A stretch of 64,000 nucleotides of DNA, taken from NCBI GenBank assembly GCA_024195265.1, contig JAJLRJ010000013.1, positions 7,545,575 through 7,609,574 of the forward strand, read 5' to 3'. The notes under the pieces are model-generated. The model did no database searches and was not told the origin of the DNA. It saw only the letters and a list, made by a program, of their open reading frames with translations. This stretch comes from Dendrophyllia cribrosa. Its lineage: Eukaryota; Cnidaria; Anthozoa; Scleractinia; Dendrophylliidae. Made by a program: the position numbers and the translations under genes. Numbering within the stretch: the stretch's first letter is position 1; each line of letters opens with the position of its first letter. This document shows positions 55,222 to 64,000 of this stretch, piece by piece.

Positions 55222-57672
55222 TACAGAAAGTATGTTGTCGCTCCGAACAATGCATCAGATCACCTGCTGGGAGCGCCGATCGGCTGTCGCACCCAAATTG
55301 CACTGTTGAAGTTCGGGTAAAAATGGCTGCTATAGGGATAGCTGGCAATATCATGTTTCATGCCGTTGGCATCACTAACAATTTATATGTGTTCTTTTGC
55401 CTTTGGGACGCTCGAACTTGGCCAAGGACCTACGGCAAAACTGCTATTCTGCAGATTTTTCTTAACATCGCGAATATCATAACGCATGCAGGAGCCGAGA
55501 TTTCCAACCAACACATTTGGTTTTTCCTGTCGACAGCTTTCTCGTTTCTGTCCATCTATTCCCTCGCAGCACTGGTTTTGTCCGTATCCCTAGGGAAACA
55601 TTTCCAGCATCGCTTAAACTCCAATCTGGTTATTGCCATTTTGCTTTTAACTTTCTCCGCGTTGTTCCATTTCTTCGGGCGCCGGGATTTGCTGTGCAAG
55701 AACGAAAACTGTTTTAGTTCTTCGCTCGCCAACACAGAAGACGTGAATTATAGCATTATCAAGAACTCCATAGCGTTCTTCTTTGTACCAACCGGGTTTA
55801 TCATCTTTGGCTCAATTTATTTTGGTTTTCAAAAGTACAACAGTTTTACGACAGCTTCAAAACCGGAGCAAAGCCTTTTACAAGTTTGTTCTCGAGTTTG
55901 TTGCGCATGCCCTGTTGCCATTTTTCTATTGTACGGGTTCTTTGTTATTTTCTATTTATTGGAGGCTTCACTGAGATCCCACCACGACGAAGGCAAAGAA
56001 ATCTCGCCCAATCATTACATCTGTCTTCAACTTTGTCTTGATGATCAGTTATTTCTTCTGTTGTCAATATTTCCCGTCTACGTGGGTTACTTTTTCAAGC
56101 GGAAAAGCGAAGACAAGCTACCACAAAACTTACCTAGCTAACAACCACAAGAAACTTAGTCTGATGCCGGAAACACACTGGCTGCAGGTGTGAGGACTGA
56201 AGACTGAATTACCAAAATGTAAGCGTTAGATCCACCTTATGCAGCAGAATAAACAGCACCGCAGGAAAGTACTGATCAGTAACTTTCATATCAAATGCGG
56301 TCACACTTTAGGATTTCATCCACAGACTCAAAAGTTAGATCCACCTTGTACAGCATAATAAACAGCACCACCGGAAAGTACTTCTCAGTAGCTTTTATTT
56401 GAATGGTCACACTTTAGGATTTCATCCACAGACTCAAAAGTTAGAACCACCTTGTACAGCATAATAAACAGTACCACAGGAAAGTACTGCTCAGTTGCTT
56501 TCATTTGAATGGTCACACTTTAGGATTTTATCCACAGAGTCGAAAGTTACTTTGAAGTACATTGTGCATGGTAAAATAGTAAATAATTTTTAGATTTACA
56601 GTAAAAAAAAAATTATACAAGTTTAATCAGTTTGTTGATACGGTAACCGCGTGGTATCTGATCAGTTTAAAAATATTTTGCTTGATCATGAAAAGCTTCG
56701 AGGTTAAGAATCTGTGTCACTCGTGGTAGTCCTCAGTTATATTAGTCTGTTCACAGACTTGTCCTTTTGGCCGAGCGCGGAGCGCGAGAACGAGCCCGGA
56801 GGTCCACAGACCGTATTTATTTTTTCTTAAAACGGAGAAAACAAATGTTTTCAGTGATGCGTGACACTCTGGTTAAATCCTAAAGTAAAAAGGTTTAAAT
56901 CTTTTAGAAAAGTGTCAATGTCATTTATTTTTTCTGTTGCCCTAGGGGCTCGTTCCTGCGCTACGCGCTCGCACTTGCGCGCGTTCGCTTCGCTCGCGCT
57001 GGGCCAAAAAAAAATAAATCGGTCTGTAGACAGACTACAGTTATATTTATCTGTAGTTCAGACCAGTTCACTCCATTATTATTTTCCAGCAAAGATCGTC
57101 GAGCGCCTCTCCAGTCTCCGCAATATGTGTGTTCTCGTGTGCATGTGTTGCCGGAGCGAAAAATAAAACGTGTATTGAGCAAACAATTTTTGTAATGCCT
57201 TTAGCTATGCGGTATATAGTCTTTTACGCAGCCTTTATTCGGCCCGTTACGCATGGCGACCACCGGATGGCGACCCAATTAACGTATGCATAGTAGGAGA
57301 TGCTGTACAAGTCAAGGTTGTTCCAACTTTTTGTGAGTTGATAAAATCCCAAAACTTTTGATGACCATTCAAACAAAAGTTACTGAGCATGCACGGTACT
57401 TTCCTGTTGTACTGTTTATTATGCTGAACAAGCTGGTTCTAACTTTTGAGGCTGTGGATGAAATCCTACAGTTTGGCTATTTAAATGAAAGCTATTGAGC
57501 AGTACTTTCCTGTGGTACTGTTTATTATGCTGTACAAGGTGGTTCTAACTTTTGAGTCTGTGGATGGAATCTTAAAGTGTGAACATTCAAATGAAAGCTG
57601 TATTGAACAGTACTTTCCTGTGGTACTGTTTATCAGTTATGCTGTACAAGGTGGTTCTAAGTTTTGAGTCCA
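55222..57672. repeat. Segmental duplication, unit B
   Basis: 7TM paralogue B, a shorter satellite array (56218-56560), AATCTGTGTCACTCGTGGTA (56709) and CGGAGCGAAAAATAAAACGT (57153), in the same order as unit A. A palindrome (56745-57043, TAGTCTGTTCACAGAC/TCTGTAGACAGACTA) is specific to B. Confidence 0.75.
55323..56141 (+). CDS. Divergent seven-transmembrane protein, paralogue B
   Basis: Intronless, 272 aa, about 80 percent identical by eye to the gene at 48873 across its length, with small in-frame length differences (for example NYSII versus NSII, and EASLRSHH versus LQNHH). Both frames are intact, which suggests both are under selection. The frame is open upstream to 55137 with an ATG at 55146, but paralogue A has no counterpart, so ATG 55323 is preferred. 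Similarity continues into 5' (TACAGAAAGTATGTTGTCGC) and 3' flanks (CTTAGTCTGATG, GGCTGCAGGTGTGA), showing segmental duplication and not retroposition of mRNA alone. Confidence 0.75.
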   Translation: MAAIGIAGNIMFHAVGITNNLYVFFCLWDARTWPRTYGKTAILQIFLNIANIITHAGAEISNQHIWFFLSTAFSFLSIYSLAALVLSVSLGKHFQHRLNSNLVIAILLLTFSALFHFFGRRDLLCKNENCFSSSLANTEDVNYSIIKNSIAFFFVPTGFIIFGSIYFGFQKYNSFTTASKPEQSLLQVCSRVCCACPVAIFLLYGFFVIFYLLEASLRSHHDEGKEISPNHYICLQLCLDDQLFLLLSIFPVYVGYFFKRKSEDKLPQNLPS

Positions 57673-57680
57673 CCATTGGT
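57340..57680. repeat. 106-bp satellite, inverted array
   Basis: About three units in the opposite orientation to the array at 56218-56560 (GAGCAGTACTTTCCTGTGGT, ACTGTTTATTATGCTGTACA). Confidence 0.75.
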
Positions 57681-57689
57681 GGGGAGGAA

Positions 57690-58665
57690 ATAAAGTAGGT
57701 GTGCCATGCCAGGTTATTGGGAATTACAATAGATGATAAACTCACGTGGAGTAAAAACATTACAGATTTAAGAAAGGGTTTTGCCTTGAAATTAAATCTG
57801 TTAAAAAAGAGTATTTCTGGGGAAAACTGCGGCCCTTGATTTGTATTTCAAAGTCATCCTCCCGTCCGTGACGTACGGCATTATTACCTGGGGAGACTGT
57901 AATGACATGGATCAGATAAAATCTTTAGAAGTACTATATCGCAGAGCAGCGAGACTTATTTTTTCACCTCCCTTGACATACACCGTCTGATTCAGTTCTA
58001 AAAATTGCAGAATGGGAATCGATTTTCCATATTTACAGACTGTCCCTATTAAAGCTTTTTTATAATGTCAGAACTCCGGCACTACTCTCAAGTATGGCCA
58101 CACATAAGAATAGTAAATATCATTTAAGGGGTAATAAGATCAAAACTCCGCGATTTTGTTCGTGATTATATGAAAAACTCGATCAGCTATCGAGGTGCTG
58201 TACTTTGGAAGATTGCATCCAGGCCTAGGTACCACACTGACAATTTCAAGCAATTTTATGCCAGAGCTCAGGGGCGGATCCAGGATTTTTCTTAGGAGGG
58301 GGTGCACCTCTAAGGAATGACGTAACTGAAGGGTGACGTAAACAAATTTTAAAAGCGAACAACGCAGACTAGGTCATCTCAGGGGGGGGGGGGGGGGGGG
58401 GTGCGCACCCCCTGCACCCTCCCCCTAGATCCGCCCCTGGAGCTAGAAAGGACGATTTTATTAAACAACTGGACTTCAATGCAACCTCGATTCAAACGCA
58501 AAGTAGGAACGTAACGGATTTTAAGTTTTACTAATGTGAATAATCATGTATATAATTATTATTAATTTTAATGGATATAGCAACATTTTTAATTTGTAGC
58601 TAGAAATACGACCCCACAAGCAAGATTTTTTCTTTAACTTATATCGTGCATAAATAAAGGATGTT
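57690..58665 (+). pseudogene. LINE 3' end, decayed, interrupted by a MITE
   Basis: The translation, with frameshifts and stops, gives GITIDDKLTWSKNI, TYGIITWGDCNDMDQIKSLE, VLYRRAARLIFS and YRLSLLKLFYNVRTPALLSS, then VLWKIASRPRYHTDNFKQFY. This is the typical C-terminal region of CR1/L2/Jockey-class reverse-transcriptase ORFs. It resumes after a MITE (58262-58440) with RKDDFIKQLDFNATSIQTQ and a stop. The 3' end is ATAAATAAAGGATGTTGTTG followed by GTT repeats. Confidence 0.8.
58272..58440. mobile_element. hAT-like MITE inside the LINE
   Basis: CAGGGGCGGATCCAGG and CCTAGATCCGCCCCTG ends, flanked by GAGCT on both sides (5-bp duplication). Removing it joins the LINE reading frame. A run of about 19 G lies inside. 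The left boundary is near 58270. Confidence 0.75.
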
Positions 58666-58701
58666 GTTGTTGTGAATGAAATCCTAAAGTTTGACCATTC
58701 A

Positions 58702-60291
58702 CACAGGACGAAATAACGACTTTAACCCTATCCAGACCGGGCTTTTTTTGACCGTCTGGGACCGGGGGGGGGGGGGGCTCCAGAAGCCCGCCCTATGTAA
58801 CTTTGAAACCGCTTATGCTATGGCCACCAAATTTACACAGGATAATGTTGTCATGAATTCTAGTAACTACAGATACTTTGGCGTCATAATGACGTAACGT
58901 GGCGTCATTATGACGTCATATAGTCGATTTTATTGGCTAAAACAGTCGTTCATCAATATTTTCTCAATTCTGAACATATAGCAACAAGACTTTAACAGCT
59001 GCCTATTTGATGAAAGTCTTACGTTTACTTACACTTTTGGTGTTGTTAACAATAACAGTGACGTCATTATGACGTCATATACAATGAAATAACCAACTGA
59101 AACGTTCTACAGGGCATATCTCTGAAACAAACGGTAGTGTTCATACCAAACTTTCACATATTGATGCAGGAGTAAAAGTAAATGAATTCGTACACTTTGT
59201 TGCTATGGTAACAGCGTGTGACGTCATAGAAGTGATGTGTACATGTTCTTAAAAGCTGGAACAGTTATCTTTGCAAATTATGGCTTTTCATGTACGTAAT
59301 GAATTAAAAAAAGCTTTCTCAAGTGAAAAGGACATTTTTATGATATTTTGACAATAAATGTTTAGAGATAATGGAATTACAAAGACACGTAATATACTAG
59401 AAATAAATTCTTGGATCCGCCATCTTGGATCCGCCATCTTGAATTAGTCCAAACGTGTTTATTTTGGTAAAAAACACCGAAAAATAAAGCAAATGGACTG
59501 CTAAAGCTTAGTTTATTGTGGGCAAATGTTTTACAATCCAAATATGAACCAATAATAATATTATAGAGAGAAACGACCTTTAGTAAAACTTCGATCCGCC
59601 ATCCTGGATTTTGACATTTCATATTCCACATTTTCCTAAAAGTACCGTTAATTAACCTTAATTAATAAACAATTATACATAATTTGATCAATTATCGCTA
59701 AATTAAATGGAAAATATTAATTCAATAAGAAATCTTTGAAAAAATCTTGATTAAAGCGAAAAATGCTAATTTTGTAAAACATAGGTGTCAAAAAGCGGTT
59801 GCTATGGAAACGTCAATGTCGGTGGACAAAGGACGCTAACGTGAAAATGTTCCCAGATAAATTTTAGGAAAAGTCACCAAATTTGGTGGTCATTGCATCG
59901 ACCGTTTTGAAACGACACAACTTCAAAGTTCGAGCGGGCTCCAAAAGCCCCCCCCCGGTCTGGATAGGGTTAAGTGCAAGTAAAGGTTCATTAAAGAAAA
60001 CTTAAAGAACAATTTCGACTATCTTTAAGTACACCGTAAATTACTTAAATAAGCCTTTACTTGACAACAACTTAAAGCAAGTAATGAACAATTTAAGGTG
60101 CCTTTAAGGGTCTTTAAGTTGTTGAAAAGTCGAATTAAAGATAACGTAAAGGTTCTTAAACACATATTAAAGATACTTACTTACTTTAATACATTTAAGA
60201 GTATTTACGTCTCAACTTAAAGATTTTCGATACCTTTAAGTAAAATTTAATTTTCTCTTAAAGATTAGTAAATTCATTATTTCGTCCTGTG
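58702..60291. mobile_element. CACTA-like element split by a piggyBac-like element
   Basis: CACAGGACGAAATAA and mirror TTATTTCGTCCTGTG, flanked by TCA at 58699-58701 and 60292-60294, inserted in the 106-bp satellite (CCATTCAAATG). 58726-59969 is a later insertion with TTAA on both sides. The element itself is only about 340 bp and non-coding. Confidence 0.7.
58726..59969. mobile_element. piggyBac-like element, CCCTATCCAGACCGG ends
   Basis: TTAA at 58722-58725 and 59970-59973. Ends CCCTATCCAGACCGG and CCGGTCTGGATAGGG with poly-G/poly-C just inside. Four TGACGTCA palindromes (58911, 59059, 59069, 59219). No ORF of note. Confidence 0.75.
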
Positions 60292-60840
60292 TCAAATGAA
60301 AGCTATTGAGCAGTACTTTCCTGTGGTACTGTTTATTATGCTGTACAAGGTGGTTCTAACTTTTGAGTCTGTGGATGAAATCCTAAAGTGTGACCATTTA
60401 AATGAAAGCTACTGAGCAGTACTTTCCTGTGGTACTGTTTATTATGCTGTACAAGATGGTTCTAACTTTTGAGTCTCTGGATGAAATCCTAAAGTGTGAC
60501 CATTCAAATGAAAGCTAGTGAGCAGTACTTTCCTGTGGTACTGTTTATTATGCTGTACAAGGTGGTTCTAACTTTTGAGTCTGTGGATGAAATCCTAAAG
60601 TGTGACCATTCAAATCGTCAAATGAAAGCTATTGAGCAGTACTTTCCTGTGGTGCTGTTTATTATGCTGTACAAGATGGTTCTAACTTTTGAGTCTCTGG
60701 ATGAAATCCTAAAGTGTGACCATTCAAATGAAAGCTAGTGAGCAGTACTTTCCTGTGGTACTGTTTATTATGCTGTACAAGGTGGTTCTAACTTTTGAGT
60801 CTGTGGATAAAATCCTAAAGCGTGACCATTCAAACGAAAT
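60292..60840. repeat. 106-bp satellite, inverted array 3
   Basis: Five units (GAAAGCTATTGAGCAGTACT ... GATGAAATCCTAAAGTGTGA). Open frames of 80 codons here are a by-product of the repeat. Confidence 0.8.
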
Positions 60841-61003
60841 CTACCGAGTTATTCTTTCCCGTGATACTGCCAGTTTATTACGCTGTGAGTCAGTAGAAAT
60901 AGTCCTTCCTTTGGTGTTGTTTTTGCTGGTCTGCATGGTTGTTTTTCAAGATTTAATATTGAGCAGTTTAGTTCCTCATTCTAACGTTTTGTTTTCTTTA
61001 CAG

Positions 61004-61129
61004 AACACCAAAGAACGAAGTAAAGTCTTGAAGCAAATTAAGGATCTTCATGCTCTTAAAGTGTGCGGGGCCTTGACTAACCAAGAATTTGAAGATAAAA
61101 AGACTATACTTTTAAGAGATTTCATATGA
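61004..61129 (+). CDS. Probable terminal exon, SHOCT-like C-terminus
   Basis: Acceptor TCTTTACAG at 60995-61003, stop TGA at 61127-61129. Encodes NTKERSKVLKQIKDLHALK, then VCGALTNQEFEDKKTILLRD and FI. The pattern LxxLxxLxxxGxLTxxEFExKKxxLL is that of SHOCT short C-terminal domains, which occur at the end of many otherwise unrelated proteins. Upstream exons were not found in the window; the open frame before it belongs to the satellite. Could be a relic exon carried by a repeat. Confidence 0.5.
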   Translation, partial: NTKERSKVLKQIKDLHALKVCGALTNQEFEDKKTILLRDFI

Positions 61130-61472
61130 TTAGAGTTTCGTGTTTTCGGGGTGTTTTCGGATAGTCTGCTCCAGGCGTACATATATTACGCAGCGAAAGG
61201 AGGTGTGGAACTCAGCAGCTCCGCCTATCCGTTGCATTCCACTATTTGGTCGCCTGAAACAGGCTATATCTTGAAGATATAAGCTGTTTATATTTGCTTC
61301 GATTAGAGCTATATAGTTCTCTGCAGATTCTTATAGAACCTTTGATACCTCTTTCAGGTTAACACCTCCGGCGTGCGTTTCTCAAAAGTCCCGAAAATTT
61401 TTCGGGCACGAGAATCAGTTAACCACCAAAGATTCAGATTTTTCAAGAGAAAATATTTGCTTTTGAAAACTT

Positions 61473-62182
61473 AGGGTGCGTTCGATTGAACGTATTCCGG
61501 AATGAGAATATGAAGAATGGTAAAAAAATCTCGTTTTTCAGGATTTAGGGGCCAATGGAAAACTAGCCATCTGCTATCAGACAGATTTGTACTGCAAGTG
61601 TGCCAAAACAGCTGTTAATCTCATACCCAGATCTCCCACGGTCAGGCGGAACATTTCAGCACCCGATTCGCGTATAGATTAGCCGCATATAAGCGGGTGT
61701 AATTAACATCAAATTACCGCATGTAAGCGGTAAAATAGGCCCTATTTACCTAACAGTAGTATTCTTTATATTACTGACGTTAGACACAGAACTGAGAGAA
61801 AAGAGCTCCAGTTTAGCACTGATCTGCAGTGTTTAGGGTTAAGCACTGATTTGAAAACGGTTAGCTTTCATTTATGGTTATGGGTAACTGTATAAATATG
61901 TTAAAAATTACAGCTCCTGTCAGCTAGCCCTCGTTGGTGTAGTGGATACAGTAGAGCCAGTTTGAGATCAGCTCTATTTTCGTTATTTCTCAGTAGGTGA
62001 ATTGGGCCTACTTTAACCGTTTGCATGCGGTAATTTGATGTTAATTAGACTCGCTTATATGCGGTTAATTATATGCGAATCGGCTGTTTCAGTGCAGTAC
62101 AAGCACGAGTGAGGTCTGGGTACGTGATTATAAATCTGTTTATTCTTATTTCGGAATACGGTGAATCGAATGCACTCCCTAA
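61473..62182. mobile_element. Triple-nested inverted-repeat element
   Basis: Outer ends GTGCGTTCGATTGAACGTAT / GGTGAATCGAATGCACTCC. Next layer ATCTCATACCCAGATCTCCC / GAGGTCTGGGTACGTGAT (61619-62130). Inner layer with TTAACATCAAATTACCGCAT and its mirror (61665-62085). A tRNA-like stretch GTTGGTGTAGTGGATACAG lies at 61934. Confidence 0.6.
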
Positions 62183-62775
62183 GCTTTAAATATTTTGTGT
62201 TTACGAAACAAGTAAATATAAAGCTAGTTGCGGGCTAAAACCTTCACCACCATTCGATAGAAACTTAGAATGCTCACCGGCGCCTTCGCGAGTTTAAATT
62301 TGAGTAACACACCTGTGTTACCTTTTCTCCGTCTACCGCTTTTTGGTTATGAAGTGTTAAGTTCGACCGTTGAAATTATTTAAGTAATGATCCGCATAAG
62401 AAGGATAGCGCTGAACGGCAATGGAATGTCAAACACGATGGAATGTCAAGATTTTTCATTGTTACAACTAGTGATCTCATTGGTCTAGACTCAAAAACCG
62501 CTAAAAAGTTAAGGTTCAAGGTATATAAAGTCTACATTTTTTAAGGTTTCAAGTATTTTGAGACCCAATCGCACAACATGCAATTTTTAAAAGATACCGT
62601 ATTTGGGGAACTTCATCAAAGAAGCAAAATTAGTAGCTATTGTCTTCTGCTATTCTGATTGGTAAAACACGAACATTTCCTAAAATTTATTTGACGCAAA
62701 TGGATTTTCTTTATTTTTATAATGAAATATAATTATTAACCATCAGCTCCTCCTCTATTCTTGAAATCAAAGATA

Positions 62776-63019
62776 TTCGATGTGGGAAAGAGCTAATGCC
62801 GCAGAACAATGAAGTTTGCTATTGTTCTTATGTGGAACAATACTTAAACCAAAACTAATCATGACTTAGCCGCACTCATTTTCCCGCGCTTGGCGCCATC
62901 GCCATGTATTTGCTTCGGGCTCTGATTGGTTCATTGGATTGTCTGTGTCTCTTATGATTGGCCCGTGTGATTACTTTGGTTTTGGTTTTACGACACTTCA
63001 AAAAACTGAAAACCGCTCC
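62776..63019. mobile_element. MITE family GAGC-TTTTCAATTG, copy 4 (left end eroded)
   Basis: GGGCTCTGATTGGTTCATTG, CTTTGGTTTTGGTTTTACGA and ACTGAAAACCGCTCC at the right. The left edge shares AATGCCGCAGAACAAT with 7107-7122. Confidence 0.5.
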
Positions 63020-64000
63020 ATAATGAGATTGACTTGAAACGAAAAGGCGTTAAGGGTGGGCCAATATCGATTCCACTTATTTGATATCGATACTCGCACA
63101 AACTATACGACATGTTCGCGCGATACCTTTCAATCTTTAAACCACTCAACATCACTTTGTAAATGTGCATCCGTTCCCTGAACCTTCGTTTCTTTATGTC
63201 AGCACCAAAAAAAACGTGCTTGTAACATGTGGATTTTTGGACTTGATAAATACAATGTGTAAAATGTTTGTTTATGTGCCAACGCTTTTTGAATTGCAGG
63301 GCATTCTCTTTGAGTTTTGTAGAGATTCATTCATTCATTCATTCATTCATTTATTTTGTCATTAACCACATTAAAAATATATATTATAATAATAATAATA
63401 CAATACACTAGGAATTTATAATAACTTAAAAGACGATAGACTACAAAATGTTTAAGGTGGTAGTGACAAGGAAGCCTATATAAAAGCCGGGGGCTTATGA
63501 ACTATAGGCTTCCTGACAATATAGAATACATCATACGAATTATGAGGAGATATGCAAAATGGTAACGTTTCGACCACACCCCAGGCCCGTAGGAGTAGGG
63601 GGGCCGGGTAGGCCCGTGCCCCCCCCACTTTTCGGGTGAAAATTAAAAAAAAGAAGAATGCAACAGTCGATCGTGCCCTCTCACTTTCAAATTCGTTCCT
63701 ACTGGCCTGTACCCATTAACATATCAAATTTCAGGAATTCCTTTCATTCTTTCAGAATAAAAATATTACAGTAACATATTATATGTGAAAATTTGATGTA
63801 GTTTAAGCGATTTTTTCAACAGATTTTAGGCAGGTAGAAATGTGGTGAAAATGCTGAAATTAGCCTCCAGGAATAACACCTTAATGGGTTCAAGGCTTTC
63901 CCGTGAAAGTCTGGACCCTATGTTGCCTTAACGAAGAGTTCATAGCGACGACGTCATAATATCGATATTGATTTCGATATTGATATCGAAAGAAATGTCA
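63020..64000. other. Right edge, no gene seen
   Basis: A TTCATTCATTCATTCATT run (63327) with AT-rich DNA next to it suggests a LINE tail on the minus strand. GTAGGCCCGTGCCCCCCCCA at 63608 is a dispersed repeat. ATATCGATATTGATTTCGAT palindromes lie at 63960-63990. Confidence 0.35.

Noticed and set aside
55137..55322. 62-codon N-terminal extension of 7TM paralogue B
   Set aside because: Paralogue A has no counterpart, and the first codon of the open frame is GTG. The shared ATG at 55323 is preferred.
60496..61003. 80- and 137-codon ORFs repeating QYFPVVLFIMLYK
   Set aside because: These are translations of the 106-bp satellite, found in several arrays and both orientations. Only the part after the acceptor at 61003 was kept.
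61927..61975. tRNA-like GTTGGTGTAGTGGATACAG
   Set aside because: No B box and no closing stem within 80 bases; lies inside a nested repeat.

Overview
This window looks like chromosomal DNA from a cnidarian, most likely an anthozoan such as a stony coral. The genes that can be recognised are animal genes with GT-AG introns (an animal-type lipoxygenase and a complete Wntless/WLS gene). Intergenic and intronic DNA is saturated with short inverted-repeat elements, GC homopolymers and ~100-bp tandem repeats. No bacterial operon, CRISPR array or conventional rRNA/tRNA gene is visible. The assignment to corals is inference; the gene calls rest on translated exons and splice-site phase.

Layout. 1-5641 (+): last five exons of a lipoxygenase whose 5' part lies outside the window. 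5642-9660: repeats, several inverted-repeat elements and a hammerhead-ribozyme motif on the minus strand (8687-8729). 9663-10178 (+): intronless 171-aa protein resembling a lone SEFIR/TIR-type domain, followed by decayed copies of its own 3' end. 10400-14080: satellite-like repeats. 14081-35491 (+): WLS, 13 coding exons giving 539 aa, with introns full of elements, including a perfect 243-bp inverted repeat in the last intron. 35492-48780: repeats only, apart from a weak possible exon near 41189. 48797-57680: a segmental duplication holding two intronless 7TM-protein genes (48873-49682 and 55323-56141). Between the two lies a 3.1-kb transposon-like unit (51875-54995) with long inverted ends and a perfect 9-bp target duplication, whose only sizeable ORF is a chimeric protein-kinase fragment. 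57690-60991: a dead LINE and nested transposons. 61004-61129 (+): a likely terminal exon with a SHOCT-like helix pair. 61130-64000: nested inverted-repeat elements.

The recognised genes do not form one pathway. Lipoxygenase makes oxylipins, WLS escorts Wnt ligands, and the 7TM pair looks lineage-specific. The most interesting object is the kinase-carrying element at 51875-54995. It has the architecture of a Pack-MULE: Mutator-like ends, no transposase and captured host coding sequence. Such elements are best known from plants.
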